From: JAMXLO01 sp037201625
GTDB taxonomy: Bacteria > Pseudomonadota > Alphaproteobacteria > Acetobacterales > Acetobacteraceae
Reading direction: 5' to 3'
Length of the DNA: 64,000 nucleotides
Assembly (NCBI GenBank): GCA_037201625.1
Contig: JBBCGR010000003.1
Coordinates: forward strand, 2,604,001-2,668,000
Shown: positions 17,113-25,603 of the stretch, piece after piece
Layout: each line of letters begins with the position of its first letter
How positions within the stretch are numbered: the stretch's first letter is position 1
Notes under the pieces: model-generated
The model's input: only the letters and a program-made list of their open reading frames with translations
What the model was told of the DNA's origin: nothing
Database searches by the model: none
Made by a program: the position numbers and the translations under genes

Positions 17113-17483
17113 GTGACGAGCACGACTTCTTCACCGAGCACTATTCCCTGCTGCGGCGGGATGCCGCTGCGCGCCGGCGGCTGATCGACGATCCGGTCGC
17201 CGGATTGAAGGAGTATTTCGGTTCGGTGCCCGACGGTGATTACCGCATCGAGGTGGTGCCGCAAGAGCCCGGCACGATTACCATCGTGCTGCCGGCGCCG
17301 CCGGCCGAGGGCGAACCGACCGCGGCGGACATCGATGCCGCGAGCCGGCGGATCTACGACGTGCTGTTCACGGATGGTGTCGGCGGATATCTGATCCCCG
17401 ACGAGGCGCTCACCTGGGTCTTGCGTGACATGCGCTCGATGTGGGCTGCGAGTGCCGCCGCGACGGGCAAGAAGGTGGAATGA
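17109..17483 (+). CDS. NHLP-like small protein 2
   Basis: The 124-residue protein is related in pattern to the preceding one: L-I-D-D-P-V-A-G-L-K-E-Y-F-G, then Y-R-I-E-V-V-P-Q-E-P-G-T-I-T-I-V-L-P-A-P-P, as in nitrile-hydratase-leader proteins. The C-terminal part (G-G-Y-L-I-P-D-E-A-L-T-W-V-L-R-D-M) ends in a Lys-rich tail and has no Cys. Its ATG overlaps the preceding stop (ATGA), so the two are translationally coupled. No lanthipeptide synthetase, cyclodehydratase or peptidase-ABC transporter lies near. Working with the ThDP enzyme is inferred from the operon. Confidence 0.7.
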   Translation: MSDEHDFFTEHYSLLRRDAAARRRLIDDPVAGLKEYFGSVPDGDYRIEVVPQEPGTITIVLPAPPAEGEPTAADIDAASRRIYDVLFTDGVGGYLIPDEALTWVLRDMRSMWAASAAATGKKVE

Positions 17484-17689
17484 GGTCGCGCTGCCGGATG
17501 TGGGATACAGGGCCAATGACCCGTGCCGGCATGCGCCCGCCACAGGCGGCCCGGCGGCGGTGCATGCGTCTCGGAATGACCCCTCTGGCATGCCTCCTGC
17601 ACCGCGAACGCCGCCGCAGGTCCGCGCCGCCCGGCGATCGCTTTCCGCCCACCACGCCGGGGGTCGGCCCGATCGAACCGCGGCGGTAA
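17480..17689 (+). CDS. Possible coupled 69-residue Arg/Cys-containing protein
   Basis: An ATG overlaps the stop of the second NHLP-like gene (ATGA) and opens a 69-codon frame. The product is basic, with Cys at positions 5, 28 and 36 and a Pro-rich end. The overlap is suggestive, but composition is not convincingly protein-like and no family is recognised. Confidence 0.25.
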   Translation: MRSRCRMWDTGPMTRAGMRPPQAARRRCMRLGMTPLACLLHRERRRRSAPPGDRFPPTTPGVGPIEPRR

Positions 17690-17902
17690 CCTGCTTCGTC
17701 CCACCCGGCAATATTAATCAATGCAGTCCGCACCGCGTGGCAATACCACCGGCGGGGCACAATGCGATGACTATGGTTGATTATCCCGACAATCCCTCCC
17801 GGACTGGTGTATATCTGAGTACGATTACCGTGCGGTGCCGTTCGGAGCACCCTTGCCATCGCGGTCCTCGGGCTCAACCGATAGAGCGTTAGGAACCCTG
17901 CG

Positions 17903-18614
17903 ATGCCCACTGAGACTGCAAACCCGAATGGGCGCAACCGCCTGTTGGGTTCCCTCGCCCCGGTGGACCTCTCGCTGCTGCTGCCGCACCTCAAGGACGT
18001 TCGCCTCAACCAGGGGATTCTCCTGCAAGAGGCGCATGATCCGATCGAGGTGGTCTATTTCCCCCCACACCGGCATGATCTCGCTGCTGGCGGTGATGGA
18101 ATCCGGCGATGGCGTGGAAACCGCCACCATCGGACGCGAAGGAGCCGTCAACACGATGGCGGGCCTCGGCGGGCGCCGCGCCGCGGGCCGGGCCGTCGTC
18201 CAGGTTGCGGGCATGTCCTCGCAGATCCTCGCCTCACGCTTCCAGAGCGCAGCCAACGAGAGCCCCTCCATCAGGAACCTCATCGTCCGCTACAATGAGG
18301 CGCAGGTCAGCGCGGTGTATCAATCCGTCGGATGCAACGCCATTCACCGCGTCGAGGCGCGCCTGTGCCGCTGGCTCCTGCAGACGCGGGATCGCACGCC
18401 CAGCGACACCCTTCCCCTGACGCAGGAATTCCTCTCCGAGATGCTCGGCGTCCAGCGCACCACAGTGACACTGCTCGCCCGCCAACTGCAGGACGCCGGG
18501 CTGATCCGCTACCGGCACGGCCGAGTGGAGATCGTCGACCGCCGCGGCATCGAACAGAAGGCGTGCGAATGCTACTCGACCGTCCGCAGCCAGATGGAAC
18601 GCGTGTTTTCCTAG
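17903..18614 (+). pseudogene. Crp/Fnr-family transcription regulator, frameshifted
   Basis: The N-terminal cyclic-nucleotide-binding-like part (L-L-G-S-L-A-P-V-D-L-S-L-L-L-P-H-L) starts at ATG 17903. The rest continues in another frame (G-M-I-S-L-L-A-V-M onward) through a helix-turn-helix (L-T-Q-E-F-L-S-E-M-L-G-V-Q-R-T-T-V). The break is a run of six C near 18062, where five would restore V-Y-F-P-H-T-G-M. No Cys cluster for an iron-sulfur centre is visible, so it is not a classical Fnr. The run may be a sequencing error, a true mutation or a phase-variable tract. It lies downstream of the ThDP/NHLP operon on the same strand. Confidence 0.85.
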
Positions 18615-18717
18615 AGCGTGATCCGTACAGGTGGAATCACCGGAGCGGTGAATCACGCTCTCCGACAATGAGCTAGAGCGGCTTCCGTGAGCCACCACGA
18701 ACGGAATCTGCTCTAGC
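18614..18717. repeat. REP-like palindromic element, copy B (composite)
   Basis: Best-conserved copy: GAGCGTGAT pairs with ATCACGCTC, around an inner GGTG-GAAT-CACC. A second stem follows, GAGCTAGAGC pairing with GCTCTAGCTC. It begins inside the TAG stop of the Crp-like gene and is a likely terminator. Confidence 0.8.
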
Positions 18718-19182
18718 TCGTGGCCGCCCGCGCTGGCTCACGGAGGGCCCGTTTGCTCGTTGTCTGAGGCCAAGCCTCGATGGCCGTGACGTATCCCGTC
18801 ATGGCCGGTGTCGACCGGTCTTCCACGGCTTGGCCGCTCGCTGCGACGGAAGCCGTGGGTGACATGGCCGATGGTGGCCGCGCGGCGGGGCGGGAAGGGT
18901 CGCGGGCACGCCGCCGCCCCTGCCAGCGCCACACGGGCACCGTCGACCACGTTCCTGCTCTCCGTGCGACGCGATGGGTCACGCATGAGCCGCTGCCACT
19001 TCAGCGGCACGAACGTCATCCATTCGAGGACGTCGACGGCCTGGAACTGCCGAACCTGGCGGCAGTCCGCACCGAGACTATCGGGTTTGCCCGCGATCTG
19101 GTGCGCATGGCATCGCACCCGCAGGAGTGGTCGGACTGGATGGCCGCGCCACCGCCACGGCGACGTTCGGGACTTCAACGCC
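18718..19182. other. Gap without a supportable gene
   Basis: Opposing open frames cover this stretch but none has a recognisable motif. It contains a piece (CGTCATGGCCGG and CCACGGCTT) also found near 32070, so it is probably repeat-derived. Confidence 0.45.
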
Positions 19183-19428
19183 TCAACAGTCGCGTGATTC
19201 ATTCGCCTCCGCGGCACGCCGGTCGGCCAGGGCATCGAAGCGGGCCGCCAGCACCAGGAGGGCGGCCCGTGTCTCCTGCGTCGTGGCCGTATGTGCCATC
19301 CGGCGCAATTCAACGGCCCGCGCGCGCAACCCGGTGAAGGTCCGCTGGGACAAGGGAACCATCACGTCAAGCATCGATGATTGCTGCGGCCCCCCGCAAG
19401 GGCGCGCCAACCACCAGGACCATGGCAA
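19183..19428 (-). CDS. Small helical hypothetical protein
   Basis: The 81-residue protein has a C-terminal helix of the type L-R-A-R-A-V-E-L-R-R-M-A then E-T-R-A-A-L-L-V-L-A-A-R-F-D-A-L-A-D-R, a pattern frequent in small alphaproteobacterial hypotheticals. TAGGAG lies 7 nt before ATG 19428 and decides for the long start over internal ATGs at 19374 and 19362. Function unknown. The next gene upstream on the same strand begins with a related style of small domain. Confidence 0.6.
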   Translation of the reverse strand: MPWSWWLARPCGGPQQSSMLDVMVPLSQRTFTGLRARAVELRRMAHTATTQETRAALLVLAARFDALADRRAAEANESRDC

Positions 19429-19487
19429 ACTCCTAAGAACACCACTCCGTGGGACCGCGATGTTCGATGCAAGCGCCTAATATTCGG

Positions 19488-19922
19488 TTAACGTGCCGAC
19501 GCGTCGTCGTCCACCGATGGCACAGGGGCAGGGTGCGGCGCTCCCCGGTCGATCGACAGGCTGTCCAGGAGTTCTTCGGCCATCGCCGTCAGCCGCTGGC
19601 TGATCGCAGGCTCGTCAATGACCGACGCAAGCCGCTGCATCGCCTCCGCCAGCGCGATCAACTCCTCACCGCGTGTCCCGCCTGTCATCGACACTGCCTG
19701 GCCTGGCGGCGCCGGACCATCAGGCCGGTCCGCCTCGACCGGACTCTGGTAGCGCAGCGCCGTACCCTCCCAGATCTCGACCCGCCTGACGCGGTCCGAA
19801 TGATGCTGGCGAGCGAGGTGATGGCACTGCGCGACCGCCCCTTGCAGGTCGGGCGTGTCCACATAATCGCCGACGAAAATCGTGCCGACCTCGTCCATGC
19901 AGTAGTAGCGGAAGGTGGGCAT
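19488..19922 (-). CDS. Small hypothetical protein, DUF6894-like N-terminus
   Basis: The 144-residue product begins M-P-T-F-R-Y-Y-C-M-D-E-V-G, like the short beta-rich DUF6894-type domain found in many Rhizobiales and Acetobacteraceae proteins. A linker and a helical C-terminal segment (E-E-L-I-A-L-A-E-A-M-Q-R-L) follow. GGGGAGG just upstream supports ATG 19922 rather than the longer open frame. It runs in the same direction as the 81-residue gene 59 bp downstream. No function can be assigned. Confidence 0.65.
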   Translation of the reverse strand: MPTFRYYCMDEVGTIFVGDYVDTPDLQGAVAQCHHLARQHHSDRVRRVEIWEGTALRYQSPVEADRPDGPAPPGQAVSMTGGTRGEELIALAEAMQRLASVIDEPAISQRLTAMAEELLDSLSIDRGAPHPAPVPSVDDDASAR

Positions 19923-20273
19923 GTGCCTCCCCAAGCGACATACGCGACCCGCAACCGCGGCAACCGACACAAACCACGTCCGTCAACCGACGCGACGGAT
20001 GCCGCTCCGCAGAACGCAGAGGTATACAGCAAATTAACGCGTTCTTATGAAGCGCCATCCGCGCCGTCCGGTCTGTTCGACTCCCCACAGTGTTAACGAA
20101 AAATCTCTCGAACGCCCGTTCACGGCAAGATGTGCGGCCGGTCGATCACCGGTCCGCACGGATGACCGCCGGACCCGAAGGCCGCCATCCGCGCCCGCAC
20201 GCGACATGCCCGCCGCGCCCGGGCCAACGGCATCGGCGCCAGCAATCCCGCCACCGCCACCGGCGCCCGCCCG
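19923..20273. other. Intergenic stretch
   Basis: Relatively AT-rich around 20025-20110, probably promoter DNA for the minus-strand gene ending at 19488. No gene, hairpin or repeat stands out. Confidence 0.4.
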
Positions 20274-21368
20274 CTACCCCGCGGCATACCTCCGGCGGCA
20301 CGCCTCCAGCGCCGCGAACGTCGCCGCCGGCCCCAGCCGCCGGGCGATCGCGTCCCGCGCCGCCAGCGCCCGGTCGGCGATCGCCGCATCGTTGCTGTCC
20401 CATACCAGCCGCCACGCCTGGTCATACAGCCGACCCAACTCACCCGCTTTTGGCCGGCCGGCCAGGCGCTGCTCGATCCGCTCGATCCGCCCGGCCAGCG
20501 TGCCCGGGTCGCCCTGCTGCGGCGGCAGCAGCGCACGCACCTGGCCCTGGCGCTGCACCTGCGTCACCCGCGCCTGGATCTCCATCCGCCGCGCCTCCTC
20601 GAACATCAGCGGCGACAGGTTCGCCCCCAGCAGCAACGCCGCGCGCCCGTGCACCAGCGCTGCGCCCACGGTCCGCACGCCATCCAGGATCAGCGGCGTC
20701 ATGGCCTGCGCCGAGCGCTCGAACCGCCGGACGCCGCCGGCGTCCACGAAGGCGAACCACGGGCGCCCCTGCCACGTCAGCAGGTCCACATCGGCGACGA
20801 CGCCGCGCGTGATGTGCAGCAGACGCCAGGCGTCACGCATCCAGCCGGACGCCATGGCCGCGATGGCGATCAGGCCGAAGCCGATCAGCAGCAGCGGCGC
20901 GTCGTTCCACCAGCGCGCGGCCAGCGTGCCGAAGGACCAGCGGACACCGGTCACGCCCCAGATCCGGCCCGCCCCGAGCGCCTGCAGGTTCTCGATCCAG
21001 CCGACCGTGGTGATCGGCAGGTCGACCTGCTCGCCCGCGGCGGTGACGTGCACGACGCAGCGCCACTGGCCCGGCATGCGGCTGCCCGCGCGGGAGCCTT
21101 CATACGCGCACTCGCCGGGGACCACCTGCGCATCGGGCAGCGTCGTGCCGAACCCGGCGGCCAGCGCGCTGTCCACGATCAGTCCGCGCCCGGTGGTGGT
21201 GAAGCCGTAATAGGCGACCAGCACGCCGATGCCGGCCGCTGCGAGGCCCGCCACCGCCAGGCAGCCCGCCACGAACCAGGCTCGCGACCGGGCGTGGCGC
21301 AGGCGATAGGGCGGCGGCGGCAAGCCGAGGCCTGCACTCAGCCTGGTGTCGGCCCGGACCTCGGTCAT
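20274..21368 (-). CDS. Membrane protein of unknown function
   Basis: The product of about 364 residues has one transmembrane helix near the N-terminus and a second near residues 160-180. Between them is an extracytoplasmic domain with two Cys (E-C-A-Y-E and W-R-C-V-V). The C-terminal 190 residues are cytoplasmic and helical (E-E-A-R-R-M-E-I-Q-A-R-V-T-Q-V-Q-R). The layout resembles DUF3592-type membrane proteins, but I cannot confirm the family. ATG 21368 is chosen because GGGAG lies 5 nt upstream; the longer open frame lacks a ribosome site. Confidence 0.65.
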   Translation of the reverse strand: MTEVRADTRLSAGLGLPPPPYRLRHARSRAWFVAGCLAVAGLAAAGIGVLVAYYGFTTTGRGLIVDSALAAGFGTTLPDAQVVPGECAYEGSRAGSRMPGQWRCVVHVTAAGEQVDLPITTVGWIENLQALGAGRIWGVTGVRWSFGTLAARWWNDAPLLLIGFGLIAIAAMASGWMRDAWRLLHITRGVVADVDLLTWQGRPWFAFVDAGGVRRFERSAQAMTPLILDGVRTVGAALVHGRAALLLGANLSPLMFEEARRMEIQARVTQVQRQGQVRALLPPQQGDPGTLAGRIERIEQRLAGRPKAGELGRLYDQAWRLVWDSNDAAIADRALAARDAIARRLGPAATFAALEACRRRYAAG

Positions 21369-21593
21369 CTCGGCTCCCATGCGCAGGCGGCCTCGGCTGA
21401 ACACGGAGCAGCGAACGCTCAGCCGTCGGACGCCAGGTTCGTCGTCGTGCGGAGTCTTGTCGTACTGCGACCGCAAGCGCGAGCACCACACGGGCGGAAC
21501 GGCTGCCTGACGCGGCCATGCCGCCGTCCCATTGCCTTTCAGCGAGACGACACGTAGCGTTCAAGCAACGACATCAAGAACAACGGTTCCGGC

Positions 21594-22436
21594 ATGGGAA
21601 TTGGGAAGGTCTGCTGCCTGCTGCTCGTGGTGTTGCTTGGCGCCTGCGAAGAGGAAATCGCCTACAGCACGGGCAGGATACGCTCCGTGATATCCCGCGT
21701 CTTCGAGGACCAGGCGATCGCAAATCTCGGGCCGTTCATTGACGACCCGCTGACCATCCCAAACCAGATCCTGCTCGCTCAGGGGACGACCCAGGTCCAG
21801 AATGGCGTCACCACAGGGATTGCTCCCAACATCGCATTCCGGGCGATTGCCCTGACGGGCATTGAACTGAGCAGCAACAATGTGCTGCAGCAAAGCTGGG
21901 CGACGATCCCTGTCGTCGACTTCGACAAGATCGCCCGCCTCCAACTGCTCTACAACTATGCGCTGGGGTCCGGGCAACCCGCCGACGACGGCGCCGCGCC
22001 GCCAACGCGTTTCGCAGATTTCGAGAGGCAGTTCACCGCGATCGAGCCGACCGTTCCCGCGCTCTCAGCCTCGATCGGCGCGCTCCCGGACGGTCCCTTC
22101 ATTCTCAATGGCGACAACGGCGGCTGCAACGACAATGCGACAAGGGCACTGTCGGGCGGGCATGTCATCTGCTTCGCGGATAACCGGCAGCGAGGCTCGG
22201 TCAACGGGGAGAACGTCACCACTGGGCCGTTGAAAAGCATAAGCCTGAGATCGCTGTTCGTTCTCTGGACGCTGGCGACAACCGAGGTGGCACGGAAGGG
22301 ACCTCCCGGTGACACGCCCGGCGCCACGCAAGCGGGCAAGCCTCCACAGACCATCACCGGTGCGCCGAAGAGCGTTCCCACGCCGGAGAAGCGGTTGTTC
22401 TACCCGACCTCGCCGCCGCTCCAGATTCTGCGATGA
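21594..22436 (+). CDS. Predicted lipoprotein
   Basis: The 280-residue product starts M-G-I-G-K-V-C-C-L-L-L-V-V-L-L-G-A-C-E-E-E: a short signal with lipobox L-L-G-A-C. The acidic residues after the lipid Cys are compatible with inner- or outer-membrane sorting. The mature part is low in charge and contains a second Cys pair (G-G-C-N-D and V-I-C-F-A) that may form a disulfide. The tail is Pro-rich. I do not recognise the family. No strong Shine-Dalgarno is seen. Confidence 0.7.
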   Translation: MGIGKVCCLLLVVLLGACEEEIAYSTGRIRSVISRVFEDQAIANLGPFIDDPLTIPNQILLAQGTTQVQNGVTTGIAPNIAFRAIALTGIELSSNNVLQQSWATIPVVDFDKIARLQLLYNYALGSGQPADDGAAPPTRFADFERQFTAIEPTVPALSASIGALPDGPFILNGDNGGCNDNATRALSGGHVICFADNRQRGSVNGENVTTGPLKSISLRSLFVLWTLATTEVARKGPPGDTPGATQAGKPPQTITGAPKSVPTPEKRLFYPTSPPLQILR

Positions 22437-22475
22437 CTGCTGCCGTCCCGCCCGCCGCTTCGCACGCCCGGCCAG

Positions 22476-22535
22476 GGCCGTGATCCGCACAGATGGATCA
22501 ACCGGAGCGGTGAATCACGCTCTCGGACAACGCGC
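22476..22535. repeat. REP-like palindromic element, copy C
   Basis: Contains CGTGATCC, ACCGGAGCGG and TGAATCACGCTCT as in copy B. It lies 39 bp after the lipoprotein stop, the only copy not touching a stop codon. The rest of the gap to 22690 is unremarkable. Confidence 0.7.
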
Positions 22536-22690
22536 TGCAGCGACGCCGCAGTTACGTGGAACCGGCCCCGCTCGCCGGCGCCCGGGCCGTGGCCTGCCGA
22601 TGCATTTCTCCCGTGTCCGGAACATTCCGGTTCCCTTTGCCTGCCGCCGCACGCTAAGGTTGCGCCAACGCGTCGAAACGGGAGGCAACC

Positions 22691-23783
22691 ATGGCGAAGA
22701 CCATCATCTTCTGCGCCGACGGCACCTGGAACGGCCCCGGGTCGCTGACCGGCGACGATACCGCAGGCCCCACCACCAACGTCTTCAAGCTGTTCGTCAA
22801 CCTCGAGGGCCGCAGCACGACCGAGACCGCCCTGCTCGCCAACGAGCAGGAATCCTCACTGGTGGACGCCGACGGCACCGTCGTGCAGGTTGCCAAGTAC
22901 ATCCACGGCGTCGGCGATTCCGGCAACTTCCTGGTCAAGGCGCTGGGCGGCACCATGGGCGCCGGACTGATCACCCGCATCGTCCGCGGCTACACCTTCA
23001 TCTCGCGCAACTACCTTCCCGGCGACAGCATCGTCATCGTCGGCTTCAGCCGCGGCGCCTATACCGCGCGTGCGCTGGGCGGGCTGATCGCCGCGCAGGG
23101 CCTGCTCGACGCGCGCCACCACGACCTGACCGAGGGCCGCCTACCGCCTCGGCGCCTCGGTCTGGTACGAGTACCGCGAGAACGCGCTGCAGGCGAAGCG
23201 CAGCCTGCTGGGACGGCTGCAGACGCTGCTGCTCGACCTGCCGCACTTCGTCTCCGAACCGCCCGCCGATGTCGTCCTGGTGGACGCGCCGATCACGGCG
23301 GTGGCGGTGTGGGACACCGTGGGCTCTCTCGGCATCCCGGAGTTCACCCTCAAGGAGGGCCGCGTCGATGCCTTCCAGTTCGCCGACACGGCGCTGAGCC
23401 GCAAGGTCGCGCGCGGCCTGCACGCCGTCGCGGTGGATGAGCAGCGTGGCGATTTCACCCCCACCCTGTGGGACGACGATCCGCGCATCACGCAGATGCT
23501 GTTCCCCGGGGCGCACGCCGATGTCGGCGGCGGCTATCCGGCGGAGACGGACGGCTGCCTGGCGGATTGTTCGCTCGAGTGGATGATGGGCGAACTCCAG
23601 ACGCTCGGCGTCAGGTTCGCGGCATCGCCGAAATACCGGCTGCGTCCGCTGGTGACCGGCACGACCCACACGCCGTGGCTCGACCTGCCGTGGAACCGGC
23701 TGCCCAGCGGCAAGCGCACCTTTCCCGCCACCCTGCCGCTGGCGCCGGTCCTGCTCAGCCGGCGCGCCGCCGGCCACCCGTAG
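22691..23783 (+). pseudogene. DUF2235 alpha/beta-hydrolase (Tle1-like), frameshifted
   Basis: The N-terminus (K-T-I-I-F-C-A-D-G-T-W-N) and nucleophile motif G-F-S-R-G-A-Y-T-A-R identify DUF2235, the fold of type VI lipase effector Tle1 and related hydrolases. The acid/His region G-A-H-A-D-V-G-G-G-Y lies in the second half. The frame changes near 23145 by one base; otherwise the gene is complete at about 364 codons. GGGAGG precedes the ATG. No type VI secretion genes are adjacent, so a housekeeping hydrolase is as likely as a toxin. The TAG stop is shared with a REP-like element. Confidence 0.85.
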
Positions 23784-23842
23784 CGCGCGAACCGCGCAGG
23801 CGGAATCACCGGCGCGGCGGATCGCGCCTGCGGATACCGAGC
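23783..23842. repeat. REP-like palindromic element, copy D (diverged)
   Basis: Starts GCGCGCGAACC after the TAG stop, with GGAATCACCGGCGCGG and GGATCGCGCC; most diverged of the four. The following 260 bp to rnd hold no gene. Confidence 0.6.
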
Positions 23843-24105
23843 CCTGATCTCAGATACCGAGCCCCGGTGACCGTGACGCGCACCGTCATGACCGGCGCAG
23901 GGTGCGCCATCCGCCTCTTTGCCGCTCGCTGAAACGAAAGGCGAGGATGGCCGGGCCAGGCCACATCCATGATGCATGGGTCGCGCCGACCGAGGCCTGG
24001 TAGCGGCCGTGGCGAAGGGGGCGACGGTCGGGCGACGGCGATGACGTCGCCCGATTCGCCGTCAGGCTTTGGCGTTTCCGGCGCGCAGTGTGTACAAACG
24101 CATCC

Positions 24106-25298
24106 ATGCCTCGTCCGCCGCGCGCCGGATTCCCTCCGCCGACCCTGATCACCACGACCGAAGCCCTCCAGGCCCTGTGCGACCGTCTCGCCGGGGAGCG
24201 TTTCGTCACCGTCGACACCGAATTCATGCGGGAGCGCACCTACTGGCCCGAACTCTGCGTGGTGCAGGTCGCCGGCGACCATGAGGTCGCGGTGATCGAC
24301 GCCGAGGCGGCGGATCTGGACCTCGCCCCCGCTCGGTGCGCCTGCTCGCCGACCAGGCGGTGATGAAGGTGTTCCACGCCGCGCGGCAGGACATCGAGAT
24401 CTTCGTGCTGCGCTTCGGCGACGTGCCGCGGCCGCTGTTCGATACCCAGGTTGCCGCGATGGTGGCCGGCTTCGGCGAGGCAGGTCGGCTACGACGCTCT
24501 GGTCGCGGCGCTGGCCGGCGGCTCGATCGACAAGGCGCACCGGTTCAGCGACTGGTCGGCGCGGCCGCTGTCGGCGTCGCAGATCGCCTATGCCGCGGCC
24601 GATGTGACCTATCTCCGCACCGTGTATACGCGGCTGTGCGAGCGGCTGCGGCAGGACGGCCGGCTCGACTGGGTCGCCGAGGAGATGGCGGAGCTTGCCG
24701 ATCCGGCGATGTACCGGCCGGACCCGGAGGCGATGTGGGAACGGCTGCGTCCGCGCAGCAACAACCGCCGCTTCCTCGCATGGTGCGCGCGCTGGCCGCC
24801 TGGCGGGAGCGCGAGGCGCAGCGGGTGAACATCCCGCGCCAGCGCCTGCTGCGCGACGAGACGCTGCTGGAGATCGCGGCGACCGCGCCGGGCGATCCGG
24901 AGGGCCTGGCGCGCGCCCGCGGCATCAGCCGGGGCTTCGCCGAGGGTCGCACCGGGGCGTCGCTGCTGGAGGCGATCGCGCAGGCGAAGGCGCTGCCCCG
25001 AGGACGCGCTGCCCGAGGCGCCGCGCGGGCGGGGAAAGGGGCACCGGCCGTCGCCGGCGCTGGTGTCGCTGCTGAAGGTGCTGCTCGCCGCGAAGTGCGA
25101 GGACCACCACGTGGCGCCGCGCCTGGTCGCCACCCTCGGACGACATCGACCGGCTGGCGGCCGAGGACGCACCGGACATCGCGGCGCTGCACGGCTGGCG
25201 GCGGGAGGTGTTCGGCGAGGATGCGCTGGCGCTGAAGCAGGGACGCATCGCGCTCGGAGTGGCGGGACGGCGGGGTCAGGCTGATCCCGGCGACGTGA
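24106..25298 (+). pseudogene. rnd: Ribonuclease D, with about seven indels
   Basis: All parts of RNase D, a 3'-5' exoribonuclease acting in tRNA and stable RNA maturation, can be read by changing frame. Exo I: F-V-T-V-D-T-E-F-M-R-E-R-T-Y-W-P. Exo II: V-F-H-A-A-R-Q-D-I-E-I-F. Exo III: A-A-A-D-V-T-Y-L. The HRDC region contains N-I-P-R-Q-R-L-L-R-D-E. Single-base breaks occur near 24325-24345 (two), 24478, 24775, 24995, 25132 and 25273, most in short C or G runs. One appears to be a deletion and the rest insertions. With every catalytic residue kept, sequence error is a serious alternative to decay. Confidence 0.9.
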
Positions 25299-25333
25299 CG
25301 GGGAGCGTTCGGGGTTTCACCCCGAACCCAACC

Positions 25334-25412
25334 AAGGGGCTCTGCACCTTGGAGCCCCGCCAAGGGCGCAGCCCTTGGGACCCCCCGACTTGGCCCTGGG
25401 GGAGGGAGCCCG
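25334..25412. repeat. GC-rich multi-hairpin repeat, copy 2
   Basis: Short inverted repeats in a chain, ending GGGGGAGGGAGCCCG (25398-25412). Faces copy 3 head-to-head. Confidence 0.75.
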
Positions 25413-25439
25413 ATACCCGGACCATGATGGATCAGAGGA

Positions 25440-25543
25440 ACGGGCTCCCTCCCCCAGAGCCCAAATTGGGATTGCAAAGGCTCCGCCTTTGCTGGGGGGT
25501 CCAGGGGGCAAAGCCACCTGGCGGGGTGCGGGGCGGAGCCCCG
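25440..25543. repeat. GC-rich multi-hairpin repeat, copy 3 (inverted)
   Basis: Begins CGGGCTCCCTCCCCC (25441-25455), the perfect 15-bp inverse of the end of copy 2, and contains GCAAAGGCTCCGCCTTTGC as in copy 1 on the other strand. The pair could form a long cruciform. Confidence 0.8.
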
Positions 25544-25603
25544 ATTGCCCCACCCGCACGAACGCGGTAGCCTGTTGCCGGTCGACCTCTGGACGGTTGC
25601 AGC

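Noticed and set aside
22691..23783. Type VI secretion lipase effector
   Set aside because: The DUF2235 fold fits Tle1, but no T6SS, VgrG, adaptor or immunity gene is adjacent, so an effector role is not claimed.
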